Of a DNA stretch of 64,000 bases, positions 38,507 through 47,820 are shown in pieces (positions within the stretch are counted from its first letter, which is position 1; each line of letters opens with the position of its first letter). Origin of the DNA: DASYAN01 sp963727755 (GTDB lineage: Bacteria; Chloroflexota; Ktedonobacteria; Ktedonobacterales; Ktedonobacteraceae); contig CAVSHN010000009.1 in the NCBI GenBank assembly GCA_963727755.1, positions 620,001 through 684,000 on the forward strand. The letters run 5' to 3'. Below the pieces are notes generated by a model. That model saw only the letters and a list, made by a program, of their open reading frames with translations, did not search any database and was not told the DNA's origin. The position numbers and the translations under genes are program-made.

Positions 38507-39610
38507 CTATACCAGAATGGTCCCATTTTTCAAGAATAATGTATCATCAATCCACACCTCACCACGGGTACGTAGATCGCAGATCATATCCCAGTGTAAC
38601 GCTGATTGATTGACACCTCCAGTCTCGGGATAGCAAGCTCCTAGAGCCATATGCACCGTTCCACCTATTTTTTCATCGAAGAGAATATTTCTGGTGGCAC
38701 GGTTGACGCGTTGATTATTACCGAAAGCAAACTCGCCCAGATAACGTGCCCCTGTATCCAGATCAAGCATTTGCAAGAGAAAACTTTCTCCCTGTTGTGC
38801 ACTGGCTTCAACAACTCTGCCATTCCTAAAGACAAGTCGTACTCCTTCTATCACCCGGTTGCCGTAGGTAGCAGGGATATCAAATTGGACGATACCATTA
38901 GCGCTATCCTCAACAGGGCTGGTGAAGAGTTCCCCACTGGGAAAGTTGCGTTTGCCATCGCTATTGATAAAAATACGATCCTTGGTCGAAAGAGTAAGAT
39001 CTGTTCCTTCCCCAATGATATGAACGTGATCATGTCCATCGAGCCAATCTACCAGCCGTTGTTGTTGAAGGGAGAGTTCCTTCCAACTGGCGATCGGGTC
39101 TGGATCATTAAGAAAGCAGATATCGTAAACAAACTCTTCAAACTCTTTGAGAGACATACTGGCTTCTTGAGCATAGCCATTTGTTGGGAAGAGCGTCCTA
39201 CACCAACGATACTCTCCCATCTGCTCACGCTGCCGATAGATCTTAGATAAGGGAGAATGTGACTGGTGATATTTGGCTACGCGAGCTGGTTCAATATTGC
39301 TCAATGCACGTGGGTTGCTTCTGGATGAGATGACAAGACGTGCATTTGCCTTTTCTGCTAAAGTACTTGCTATTGGGGACACTGTGGCAAGTTGTTCATC
39401 GCTTCCTTCGCGTAGAAAAAGCTCTTCGAGATCTTCTAGATCGATAACTGGTACAGGATATGCACCTACCTGCAATGCTTCACGATAGACTGCTTCGATG
39501 AGAGGACTGGCCTGAGGTGTAGCCTGGATGACAAAAATATCTCCTGGCTTGAGGTAGAGACAGTAATGGACGATGGTATGTGCCCAGCGGTCGATGCGAA
39601 TGTCGGACAT
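38507..39610 (-). CDS. M29-family aminopeptidase (AmpS/aminopeptidase T type)
   Basis: Cytoplasmic metallo-aminopeptidase, 367 residues, intact. The family pattern is clear: RWAHTIVHYCLYLKPGD at the start, GTDLTLSTKDR, the conserved NFPSGELFTSPVEDS block that supplies metal ligands, YLGEFAFGNN and, near the end, HMALGACYPE and ALHWDMICDLR. M29 enzymes remove N-terminal residues from peptides using a two-metal site. It is monocistronic as far as can be seen. Its promoter should lie just above 39610, where the sequence is AT-rich but has no clear consensus. Confidence 0.92.
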   Translation of the reverse strand: MSDIRIDRWAHTIVHYCLYLKPGDIFVIQATPQASPLIEAVYREALQVGAYPVPVIDLEDLEELFLREGSDEQLATVSPIASTLAEKANARLVISSRSNPRALSNIEPARVAKYHQSHSPLSKIYRQREQMGEYRWCRTLFPTNGYAQEASMSLKEFEEFVYDICFLNDPDPIASWKELSLQQQRLVDWLDGHDHVHIIGEGTDLTLSTKDRIFINSDGKRNFPSGELFTSPVEDSANGIVQFDIPATYGNRVIEGVRLVFRNGRVVEASAQQGESFLLQMLDLDTGARYLGEFAFGNNQRVNRATRNILFDEKIGGTVHMALGACYPETGGVNQSALHWDMICDLRTRGEVWIDDTLFLKNGTILV

Positions 39611-40505
39611 GCTAATATGCTTCTCTTTCTAGTTTAGTAGCAATCGACCTCTCCTATGCTTTTTTTGCTGCGAAGCCGTCGGAGAGGCATTGGGAGTCGT
39701 CGCTGATCCTTGGATAAGTGTGAAGAAAGCTGCAGGTTGAGACTGATTATCGACGTTGCAGGTCTCACCATTGGGACCACTGAGATCTCCCCCGCAGAAA
39801 TGCAGGGTAGTTCCGGTTCAGCTCCCCCTCAATCGCTTTCACCTTCGGGATCAACGCTTTCCAGATGAGGCCGTCCCAGGCGGCCTTCCACAGGTCGAGC
39901 ACTCGGGCTCCTGTGGCACCCTGCCTATGACCAGCAGGGCCAGTCCTTCGACTGAAAACGGTTGTTTGAACGGAGACAAGAGTCTCCTACGAGTTGTACG
40001 TCTCGTGGAGCATTTGATATGCTACTCGATTATTCTAACAGATGGAGCAAAAACTGGAAAGAGCATAGGCGAAAGGTACCCCTGTGCCCAAGCTCCTCCA
40101 TGAAAAGGTAGGCCCATTCATCCCCCGCATGAATGATACTGCTGGCGACGGGGGCTTTCTGGACCGTTAACTGTAAACGAGACAGTAACCAAATTATTTC
40201 TATTGACCATGTTCGGTCGGTTGGGTATAGTGAAGATGTAGTTACTTGTTGTTGCTCTTCTGCGGCTTCCATATACCCTCTCCGAGTTTCGTGGTCTGCC
40301 GCAAAGTATAACACAAGTACTGGCATTAAAGAACAACGTTTATCTATACAGCTATAAAAGTACTAGCTACAGTTTTCTTTAATAAGAGAAATGAGTTAAA
40401 GTGCAGAGGCCTCTCTGTGAAATATTGGAAAACAGCAAAAGGGCATATTTCCCTTTATATAGACAATATGTTATTTTTATACTAATATTAAATAATACAC
40501 TCTCG
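39611..40505. other. Region without intact genes; GC-rich coding remnant
   Basis: About 900 bases with only short, overlapping ORFs. The part near 39750-39960 is clearly richer in G and C than its surroundings. On the minus strand it gives coding-like fragments in changing frames, for example VLDLWKAAWDGLIWKALIPK in one and LHFCGGDLSGPNGETC in another. It looks like the remnant of a decayed or indel-damaged gene, possibly from a transferred element; I could not assign a family. 40340-40505 is AT-rich with no feature. Confidence 0.4.
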
Positions 40506-40898
40506 TCATGCTGTGACATGAACGAGCAGCTTCATGTTCGGGTGGATTGTACAATAGTAGTGGAAATCACCTGCGACATTGAATGGCCCAATAGTTCGTG
40601 TATCATTCCCATTGAAATTCAGGGTACCGATCTGAGGAACGTTTGGCTCCGATGGCTTCTCTACCTTGCCACTCGCATCGTAATAGCCATTTTCGATCAC
40701 GTGCGTATTTGACACGGTATCAACCAGATCGAGTGATTGTCCTTTCTTAACCGTTACCTCGGGGTTTATAAACAGTGCTTGTCCCATGAGCGCTTTTGGA
40801 TTTTTGGGGAGCAGGCTTGCATCGACAATGCGGCAAGCCGAGACTAAGATAGTCAAAAGCATGCAGCCCAAGAGGATAAATAAGAGCTTTTTGTTCAT
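40506..40898 (-). CDS. Cupredoxin (plastocyanin-like) lipoprotein
   Basis: Exported copper protein of about 130 residues. The N-terminus has a signal peptide with lipobox ILVSAC, so it is probably lipid-anchored outside the membrane. The cupredoxin domain shows copper ligands in usual order: His in SNTHVIENG, then YYCTIHPNMK with Cys, His and Met. It is likely a small electron carrier. I prefer the ATG at 40898 (MNKKLLF) because the upstream TTG start would put nine polar residues before the signal peptide. An AGGAGG lies about 15 bases upstream, slightly far. Neighbouring genes give no redox partner. Confidence 0.85.
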   Translation of the reverse strand: MNKKLLFILLGCMLLTILVSACRIVDASLLPKNPKALMGQALFINPEVTVKKGQSLDLVDTVSNTHVIENGYYDASGKVEKPSEPNVPQIGTLNFNGNDTRTIGPFNVAGDFHYYCTIHPNMKLLVHVTA

Positions 40899-41020
40899 AA
40901 AATCTTGATTGGAATCCTCCTGCAAACTCTATGTTATCTCCTGTGGATTGTTTGCTGAAATGTTGAGAACAACCCCATAGGGGACAATCCTAGTATAGCA
41001 AAATGTTTTTAAGAAAACAA

Positions 41021-41051
41021 AGAGACAAGGGGTAAAGATCCCCTTGTCTCT
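41021..41051 (-). terminator. Terminator downstream of tRNA-Glu
   Basis: AGAGACAAGGGG and CCCCTTGTCTCT pair over 12 bases around a 7-base loop. In the minus direction the stem is followed by TTGTTTTCTT, as expected for a rho-independent terminator of the tRNA transcript. It may also serve a plus-strand transcript. Confidence 0.85.
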
Positions 41052-41059
41052 TGGAGAAT

Positions 41060-41132
41060 AGCGCATACGGGATTCGAACCCGTGATCTCCGCCTTGAGAG
41101 GGCGATGTCCTAGGCCGCTAGACGAATGCGCC
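41060..41132 (-). tRNA. tRNA-Glu (anticodon CTC)
   Basis: Complete cloverleaf on the minus strand. The acceptor is GGCGCAT with ATGCGC(T), the D arm reads GTCTAGCGGCCTAGGAC, and the anticodon arm TCGCC-CTCTCAA-GGCGG gives anticodon CTC. The T arm is ACGGG-TTCGAAT-CCCGT. The CCA end is not encoded. The first acceptor pair appears as G-T. Confidence 0.93.
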
Positions 41133-41741
41133 CTGCTATTAACTGGCCTAAACACAAACTTTTGTGCCGACGTGACTTATCACGGGGCTCATAATAACCC
41201 ATCGCTTGCGACTTGTCAATAGGTTTTTTGGCTAAATGGTGAGTCCTTGTTTGGGGCTCTTTCACAGGGGGGGCCCTTTTTGCCTACCAGCCTTGCTGGT
41301 TTTCAACACATCTGCTAAAATGGTGAGATAGTGGGCGGAAAAGTCCCACTCCTAAATTCTCTTGACAATTCTTGATATGAACTTCCAGACAAAAGTTGAC
41401 ATTCGTGATATGATAAAGATGAAGTTTTCGCAAAAGGCAAAGCCAAAGATCTTATAGATGATGGTGAAAAGCCAAACGGGTGTGCGGCGGCAGATTTTTC
41501 TGCAAGGTCCTATAGAACGAGAGCCTGTGGTCTATAAGCGAGGTAAAATGAAAAGAGCCTGAGAGAACAAGCACTCCCATGAGGGAGGCCGCATTTTTCC
41601 CACTAATGTACTCGGTGGGGTTTGTTACCGTGTTTTTTGTCAAGTTGTTGCACCATTTGTGTATTTAAGTGAAGTTTCCCTAAGTAGCCAAGCAATCTCA
41701 AAGTTTTGGGTACCTGAATTCTTATTTAGTGGGGGCGGGGC
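41133..41741. other. Intergenic region with hairpins and a direct repeat
   Basis: About 600 bases before the histidine kinase gene. Small hairpins include GTGGG-CCCAC near 41330, and a GGGGGGGCCCTTTTT stretch near 41268 resembles a terminator. A pair of direct repeats lies at 41362-41414. Short ORFs here (for example 41452-41643 minus) have no recognisable content. Confidence 0.5.
41362..41414. repeat. Imperfect direct repeats, candidate operator pair
   Basis: TTGACAATTCTTGATATGA (41362-41380) and TTGACATTCGTGATATGA (41396-41413), with starts 34 bases apart, differ by one substitution and one base. The length and spacing suggest paired transcription-factor sites or duplicated promoter elements upstream of the kinase-regulator pair. 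Confidence 0.5.
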
Positions 41742-44468
41742 ATGGAAGCAAGAATACACACAGTAGACGAATCAGCAATTTTTGAGCGCATTGCACGCAT
41801 CGTTTCTAGCGTGCGCTGTGCCAAATCTGGTTATACGCGTCTAGCTGCTGAGTTAGAGCAGGCAGTACCATTTGATATTTTTGGTGTCGTATTGCTCCAG
41901 TATGATGGGCAGGCTGTGCGTGTTACTGTTTGTGAGCGTCAAGGTGATTCATGGGAGGCTTCATATCATCGGCATCCCTTCGCTGATTCAAAGATGGAAC
42001 AAATGTCACATCGTCGAACGCTCATTGTGAAGGATTATCCAGATGGGCTAGATGGTACTCCAGCTGAATGTGGTGATGCGCTCAGCGGCTTTCATCAACT
42101 CCGTTCAACTTTGATTGTTCCACTGATAGTGGGAGATAAATTACTCGGCGCACTGGAATTAGGCAGCATGGTTGCAAATATCTATGCTGATCAATCCCTA
42201 CAGCGTCTGATGAACGCTATTGCAGGAGTACTAGCTACAGCCATTGAAGGTGTCCAGTTGGGCGGGAATACGGCTATACAGGATAGGCAACGTGAGGCTC
42301 TCAAAGACGTTACCAGTGCATTAACTGAGAGAATGGATCTCCCTACTATTCTTAATCGGATCGTAGTAGGTATCTCAGAGGCCTTGAACGTTTCCTCGTG
42401 CATTATTTTACGGGATGAGAGTCGGGATTGTTTGTGTTTAGAGGCACAGTCTGGCCTAGAGCAGGATGCATTGGAGAGGGTTTTTGGTTCTGGTTTGCCC
42501 GTGAGCGATAAATGTATCTTTGGGCAGACGGTACTACGTCGACAGCATTTTACCTCTAATAACCTTGCTGAAGATGATCGTTTCCCTGACAGCCGTATCT
42601 TGCTTCACGAACTGGGATTGCGTTCTATATTGAGTCATCCCCTAGCAGCTGGGACAACTGTCTATGGAGTCCTGTTCCTTTGTTCAACTGAGTCTGGTGG
42701 TTTTACTCCTTTAAAAGCAGATATTTTCGCACTTTTTGCCAATCAAGCAACGATTGCAATTCATAATGGCATCCTTCTTGAGTCTGTCCATCAACGTAGC
42801 CGTTTCCAGCAGGCTATTGAGCAGCTAGAACGAGCACATCAGAAGCGTATGGAGATGATCGTATCATCCAAGCTGAAAAGTGCTGATAGCGAAGATGATG
42901 CAGAAGAAGAATTTGCGTTGTTCGCACAGGTGCGTGAGGAGGTGCAGCGTACATTTGGCGTAAGCTTAACCAGTTTCTTGCGTTTTATCAGCAAGTATTT
43001 GCTCTCACAAGATGAGACTACTGTCGAGGCTTGCCGCTTCGCTTGGCAGGGTAAGTCGGCGGTTAATCTGGTAAATTCGCTCAGTCCCAACCCAGATGAC
43101 AGGGTCCATAAAGATGTATTAAATCTAACAAATAATCTGCCAGCACCGATATGCAAAACTTCTTATACCGAAACGCTATCTCTCCTAGCTCAAACTGCTG
43201 AGTCCGCCTTGACGCGTGCAGGGAAGGTAGGCCAATTAGGACGTTTGCTCGTGCAGTTGAAGCATTCGGCTATTGGTGTCAAAGATGCGTGGTTTGTCGT
43301 TAATCTTGACGGTATCTGTGAATATATGAATCCTGCTGCGGAAGCATTTTGTGAGGTGCGCTTAGAGTCAATGGTTGCCGGGTACGGAAATCAAATGGTA
43401 GTTCCACCTGGAACTCAGAGACGAAATACATCTCTGATGATAGAAGAAGTCTTTGCAAATCTTATGCCAAATATGCGCAATGCAGAAGAAGTGTACAAAT
43501 ATTTGCGGGATTTTACCCAAGGGAGTGTTCATCGGCAGGAACTACGTTGTATTCTTGCTGCTCAATCTCCTGTACATGACGGTGTCGATGAACACTCATT
43601 TCAACAAGCCAGCGAGATTACTGACGAGCATTATCAATTTATCCGCTATCCGCTTTATAACGAGCAAGGGCAGCTCGCTGCGAATGCGCTCCAGGTTCAG
43701 AATATCACTCAGCAGGTACATGATGAGAGGAACAAGGATGCACTTCTCTCAGCGGTTTCTCATGATTTGCGTACGCCGTTAACGACGATCAAGGCGGCTG
43801 TGACAGGCTTATTACAAAAGGAAGTTGCATGGAGCAAAGAGGACCAGCAAGATATGCTTGAAGATATCAATCGTGAGGCTGATCATCTGACGGTCCTAGT
43901 CAATTCCCTAGTTGAATTGTCGCGCATACAAATGGGAGCACTGACACTGGAAAAAGAGTGGTGTGATATCATGGAGATCTTTTATGGTGCTCTTTCTAAA
44001 TTAGACTGTGCGTTGAAAGGCCGGACTGTGCGGCCAAAGATTGTCCTTCCGCTCCCGTTGATTTATGCTGACCATGTTCAGTTAGAGCATGTCTTTTATA
44101 ACCTGATTGAGAATGCTGCGCAACACAGCCCGCAGAATAAAGATATTGATGTGATCGTGGAGGCTATTGGAGAGGCTTCCAAAGAGCTTCGTATCCAGAT
44201 CATCGACTATGGTGATCGAGTCCCTGAACATGAATTTGAGCGCATCTTCAAAACGTTCTCTAACCTGCGATCGCAATCATATGGGACTAGCATGAGGCTA
44301 GCAATTTGTCGGGGAATTGTGGAGGCTCACCGAGGGCAAATCATGCTGGATATTACAGTAAAAGAAGGAGCCTGCATTGTCTTTATATTGCCTGTTCATC
44401 CTCATTTCGCTCCTATAAGAGATGGTGCCCTACCTATGACAGAAGCTCGATCTGGGCTAACCGGATAG
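41742..44468 (+). CDS. GAF-GAF-PAS sensor histidine kinase
   Basis: Soluble histidine kinase of 908 residues. It has two GAF domains (about 20-170 and 195-345), a coiled coil, a middle domain of unknown type, and a PAS-like segment near 515 (FVVNLDGICEYMNPAAEAFC). HisKA follows with the phospho-accepting His in SAVSHDLRTPLTTIKAAVTG (about residue 673), then HATPase. The N box (FYNLIENAAQHSP) is good and the G1 box is DYGDRVP. The G2 region reads YGTSMRLAIC instead of GxGLGL, so ATP-lid binding may be altered. It overlaps no other gene and is followed after 40 bases by its response regulator. No membrane helix is seen, so the ligand is cytoplasmic. Confidence 0.9.
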   Translation: MEARIHTVDESAIFERIARIVSSVRCAKSGYTRLAAELEQAVPFDIFGVVLLQYDGQAVRVTVCERQGDSWEASYHRHPFADSKMEQMSHRRTLIVKDYPDGLDGTPAECGDALSGFHQLRSTLIVPLIVGDKLLGALELGSMVANIYADQSLQRLMNAIAGVLATAIEGVQLGGNTAIQDRQREALKDVTSALTERMDLPTILNRIVVGISEALNVSSCIILRDESRDCLCLEAQSGLEQDALERVFGSGLPVSDKCIFGQTVLRRQHFTSNNLAEDDRFPDSRILLHELGLRSILSHPLAAGTTVYGVLFLCSTESGGFTPLKADIFALFANQATIAIHNGILLESVHQRSRFQQAIEQLERAHQKRMEMIVSSKLKSADSEDDAEEEFALFAQVREEVQRTFGVSLTSFLRFISKYLLSQDETTVEACRFAWQGKSAVNLVNSLSPNPDDRVHKDVLNLTNNLPAPICKTSYTETLSLLAQTAESALTRAGKVGQLGRLLVQLKHSAIGVKDAWFVVNLDGICEYMNPAAEAFCEVRLESMVAGYGNQMVVPPGTQRRNTSLMIEEVFANLMPNMRNAEEVYKYLRDFTQGSVHRQELRCILAAQSPVHDGVDEHSFQQASEITDEHYQFIRYPLYNEQGQLAANALQVQNITQQVHDERNKDALLSAVSHDLRTPLTTIKAAVTGLLQKEVAWSKEDQQDMLEDINREADHLTVLVNSLVELSRIQMGALTLEKEWCDIMEIFYGALSKLDCALKGRTVRPKIVLPLPLIYADHVQLEHVFYNLIENAAQHSPQNKDIDVIVEAIGEASKELRIQIIDYGDRVPEHEFERIFKTFSNLRSQSYGTSMRLAICRGIVEAHRGQIMLDITVKEGACIVFILPVHPHFAPIRDGALPMTEARSGLTG

Positions 44469-44508
44469 TCGTATTTCAATTAAAAGCGTTTCGGAAGGTA
44501 AAACGGCT

Positions 44509-45225
44509 ATGAAAGCAAAGGGCAAGCGTATTCTGATTGTTGATGATGAAGTGCCCATTCAGCGCATTCTTCGTAGGAACCTGACCATGAGTGGTTACGA
44601 AGTGCTTGTTGCTGACAATGGGAAACAAGCGGTGGAGATGACCCGCCTCCATCAGCCTGATCTCCTCTTGCTGGATATTTGTATGCCAGGCGAACTGGAT
44701 GGCTTGGATGTTTGTGTACAGGTACGTGATTTTACGCAAATACCAATAATTATTCTTTCTGCAGTGGGTGAGGAGAAACGGAAGGTAAAGGCGCTAGATC
44801 TAGGGGCTGATGATTATTTAACCAAGCCCTTTGGTAATGATGAGCTACAGGCCCGTGTGCGAGCTTGCCTGCGACGAGCCGGAGTGCAGGAAACTATGGC
44901 TGACAGTGAGCCTGACGTTTTGATGAGTGAAGATGGATACATTTACATGGATATACCCAGTCGTCAAGTCCGTGTTGGTTCACAAGAGGTGCGTTTGACA
45001 CCTACGGAATTCGAATTGTTACGTCAGTTAATGCTGTATGCAGGAAAGGTCTTGACTCATCGATCTTTATTGCGAGCAGTCTGGGGACCTGAATACGGTG
45101 AAGAAGCTGATTACTTGCGTGTCTATGTGCGTCAGCTTAGGCTTAAAGTTGAAGCAGAGCCTTCGCGCCCGAAATATATTCTCACGGAGCCTGGTATTGG
45201 CTATGTTTTCCGGTCTTCCCGATAG
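44509..45225 (+). CDS. OmpR/KdpE-family response regulator
   Basis: Transcription regulator of 238 residues and cognate partner of the preceding kinase. The receiver domain (5-125) has the acidic pair VDDE, phospho-acceptor Asp in LLLDICMPGELDG, Thr/Ser switch ILSAVG and Lys in YLTKPFG. A winged-helix DNA-binding domain (about 145-238) reads VRLTPTEFELLRQLMLYAG, VLTHRSLLRAVWGPEY and IGYVFRS. The receiver has an insertion in the loop after the Asp (MPGELDGLD), as seen in some KdpE-like proteins. Targets are unknown; the repeats at 41362-41414 are a possibility. Confidence 0.93.
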   Translation: MKAKGKRILIVDDEVPIQRILRRNLTMSGYEVLVADNGKQAVEMTRLHQPDLLLLDICMPGELDGLDVCVQVRDFTQIPIIILSAVGEEKRKVKALDLGADDYLTKPFGNDELQARVRACLRRAGVQETMADSEPDVLMSEDGYIYMDIPSRQVRVGSQEVRLTPTEFELLRQLMLYAGKVLTHRSLLRAVWGPEYGEEADYLRVYVRQLRLKVEAEPSRPKYILTEPGIGYVFRSSR

Positions 45226-45357
45226 TCTTAACAGGTATTTAATCTATGGACAGTATTTTTAGCGGTATCTAATTGGTTTCGGTGTAAACTCTGGCGTAGA
45301 ATGATCTCTATTTGTGAAGCTTGTGATCTATCTCTGCCGCATTGAAGGGGAGTGGGG

Positions 45358-45388
45358 TTGACGGATGAGGCATAGGGGATGATATACT
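45358..45388 (+). promoter_or_regulatory. Candidate promoter of the chemosensory operon
   Basis: TTGACG (45358-45363) and TATACT (45383-45388), separated by 19 bases, which is slightly long. They lie just upstream of the PATAN gene at 45404. Confidence 0.4.
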
Positions 45389-45403
45389 GAGCAGGATCAC
45401 AAA

Positions 45404-46796
45404 ATGGGGTTTTCTGAGCTTCCTATTGAGAAAGGCACGAGAGGAAGAATGGATCAGCAAGATCGCATCATGGATGGAGATTTACAAACATTAGGTCTCC
45501 AATCTATTTTAAAAATGCTCGCCTTGAGCGGAAAAACTGGTAAATTATTTGTCTCGTCGGGACCAGAGACGCTTTCAATCAGTTTGCGTAAGGGGCAAAT
45601 TGTCGGGTTGCATGAAGATGGTGTGCCGCAGCCAGATATTTTAGGCATGCTGTGTTTGATCAATAGACTAGATCCTCCGCGGGCGGAGATGATCCGTGAA
45701 CTCTGCGCAGGGGGATATGCAGATTGCTCTGGCGATGCTCGTTGAGCGTGGCTGGATGAGAGCGAACGAGATGCAACAACGTCTCGAATTTGCAGTCACT
45801 CAATCGATCAGTCATGCATTGCGCTGGGTTAATGGACGTTTTGCTTTTCACCGTCAGTTAGTACCAATGGAAAGCAAATTGCGACCTCTGGATGTGGACT
45901 CAGTCTTATTGGAAGCCCTGCGTCAGGCTGATGAATGGGAAAAAGTTGTTAGTGAAGGGGTAACACGGTTCACACGTACAACGGTTGCTCGCTGGCAACC
46001 TGAGGTGAGCAACGATGTACGTAGCCTGGGGCTAAATCAGGAAAGTATCGAGGTACTCTGTCTCTCGAATGGAGAATTGTCTCTACAGGCTATGGCCCTA
46101 GTGCTGATAGCGCCAGAGGCTCGTATTGCTTGTGTCATGGCACGGCTATTTGAACTGGGTTTAATTGAGATAGTCGATACTGTCTTAGAAACCGAGTTGC
46201 AGCAAGACCTCTCCAATATCATTATCAAATGTCAGTATACGCTCGTTCAACGTCGCAACACAACCAATGTTGAACAACACCTCCTTGGTCTGGTCACCAC
46301 TCTGACTGAATGTATCAATGGTTTGCTAATTCACCACGGCACCTATGCTAAGAGCCTGCGTGGACGTGGGCATGTTCCCCCAGCAGAGGTTGTACGTTAC
46401 CTGGAGAGTTGTTTTTCCCAGCACTTGCATACGCTGGCAAAACAACAATTTTCTATTCTTGATACTGCAATCTTTCAATATGGCCAACTTGACTGTACTG
46501 ATATTCTTACTTTAAATAAAGTGGTTAAAGGGGAACAACTGGAGGAATTCTATTGGGAAGCAGTACAAGGATTGGCCGCATTTCTTCGTGTGATATTTAC
46601 TGAGTTGTTGCGGGATGAAGTGGGGAATTCACATACAGGCCGTCAGTTGACCGTAGCTTGGAGGATGTTCCTGTCGGAAATCGATCATGATATTCAACAG
46701 TACCAGCTTTATCGTGCACAGCGCAAAACACAGAAGCGAGGGTACGAGAATCTCCAACCTCCTTCTCTGGGTATTGTCCCAAATAGGAGTCCTTGA
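45404..46796 (+). CDS. PATAN-domain (DUF4388) chemosensory accessory protein, one frameshift
   Basis: About 464 residues. The N-terminal PATAN/DUF4388 domain is recognisable from GDLQTLGLQSILKMLALSGK, TGKLFVSSGPETLSISLRKG and QIVGL. This domain is common in Chloroflexota, Deinococcota and cyanobacteria next to chemotaxis-like genes and was proposed to connect to PilZ/receiver signalling. The frame changes near 45708 (five G where four restore GDMQIALAMLVERGW). The remaining 360 residues are helical and of unknown function. Start candidates are ATG 45404 and ATG 45449 (MDQQDRI). It is the first gene of the CheY-CheY-CheW-MCP-CheA cluster. Confidence 0.8.
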
Positions 46797-46847
46797 TACC
46801 AATGGGGGGAGCTGGTCACCCGAAACACAAAGGAGGTCGATCTAGAG

Positions 46848-47279
46848 ATGGCTGAACCAACAGTGTTGGTAGTGGACGACAGCCCTACCGTACGAAAAAT
46901 CGTCCAAATGACCCTGCAGAGGGAACATATTAGAGTCGTTACTGTTGGCGATGGCCTAAGTGCGCTCACTTCTGTCGCTGATGAGATGCCCGCTGTTATC
47001 TTGCTGGATATTCAGCTCCCCCGCATGGATGGGTACCAAATTTGCCAGATAATACGTAAAAACTTGCAGTTTCGGCAGATTCCCATTATCATGCTCAGTG
47101 GGAAGGACGGCTTGTTCGACAAAATGCGTGGACGGCTAGCCGGGTCGACTGAATATCTTACGAAACCGTTTGACTCAGTCGAACTCGTGCAAACTGTAAA
47201 AAAGCATCTTGCGAACTGGCAAGACCGTGTACCTGTTCCTCAGCAGAATGTGCGCCATCGCTTACGCTATCGTGGCTAG
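46848..47279 (+). CDS. CheY/PilG-like single-domain response regulator
   Basis: 143 residues. It is a single receiver domain with acidic pocket VVDDSPTVRKIVQMTL, phospho-acceptor Asp in ILLDIQLPRMDGY, the switch residue region IIMLSGKDG and Lys in YLTKPFD. The 20 C-terminal residues are basic (RHRLRYRG). The VVDDSPTVRK start is typical of PilG-type regulators of pilus-linked chemosensory systems. The ribosome-binding site is AAAGGAGGT. It is probably phosphorylated by the CheA hybrid downstream. Confidence 0.92.
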   Translation: MAEPTVLVVDDSPTVRKIVQMTLQREHIRVVTVGDGLSALTSVADEMPAVILLDIQLPRMDGYQICQIIRKNLQFRQIPIIMLSGKDGLFDKMRGRLAGSTEYLTKPFDSVELVQTVKKHLANWQDRVPVPQQNVRHRLRYRG

Positions 47280-47404
47280 CCAATATTTAAGGTTATAGCA
47301 AAACTGGACCTTAGGGGGCTCCACCGACATAGGCAAAATGGATGATGGCGTAAGTATGGCTTACTATCTCATCGGTGTAGCTCGTTAGGAAAGGTTATAA
47401 TTGA

Positions 47405-47770
47405 ATGTCTGGGCAAAAGATACTTGTTGTTGATGACAGTTGGACAGAATTAACCATGATCGTAACCCCACTACGCAATAGCGGTTTTGATGTAGTGACG
47501 GCTGTTGATGGTGATGAAGCTGTCGAAAAGGTGCTAAGAGAGCGCCCCCGGTGTATTGTTCTTGATGTTGTCTTGCCAAAACAAAATGGATTTCAGGTAT
47601 GTCGCAAACTCAAAAGTTCAGAGGCCTGCCGACATATTCCTATCATTTTGTTGACCGGCAAAAATACCGCAGTAGATAGATCGTGGGGGCTACGGCAAGG
47701 GGCTGATCTCTACCTGACAAAGCCTTTTAATGAAGAGGAGTTAGTAGCTAGCGTACGGCGTCTGGTGTAA
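47405..47770 (+). CDS. CheY/PilH-like single-domain response regulator
   Basis: 121 residues, receiver domain only. It has VVDDSWTELTMI, phospho-acceptor Asp in CIVLDVVLPKQNGFQ, HIPIILLTGKN and YLTKPFNEEEL. It is the second of two CheY-like proteins in tandem, as in Pil-Chp clusters, where one drives output and the other acts as phosphate sink (known for that family, inferred here). The 125 bases before it contain a CACCGA/TCGGTG stem and a GTAAG/CTTAC stem in the untranslated region. Confidence 0.92.
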   Translation: MSGQKILVVDDSWTELTMIVTPLRNSGFDVVTAVDGDEAVEKVLRERPRCIVLDVVLPKQNGFQVCRKLKSSEACRHIPIILLTGKNTAVDRSWGLRQGADLYLTKPFNEEELVASVRRLV

Positions 47771-47820
47771 GGTAGCAGAGGAATGGCTCAGTCGAAATTG
47801 AAAATTGGGAGTGCAATTTC

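Noticed and set aside
40030..40326. Minus-strand ORF of 98 codons in the decayed region
   Set aside because: No domain, no ribosome-binding site, composition not clearly coding; mentioned only as part of the 39611-40505 region.
41430..41520. c-di-GMP riboswitch-like GGCAAAGCC segment before the histidine kinase
   Set aside because: Only short fragments resemble the GEMM-I consensus; the paired stems and tetraloop receptor are absent.
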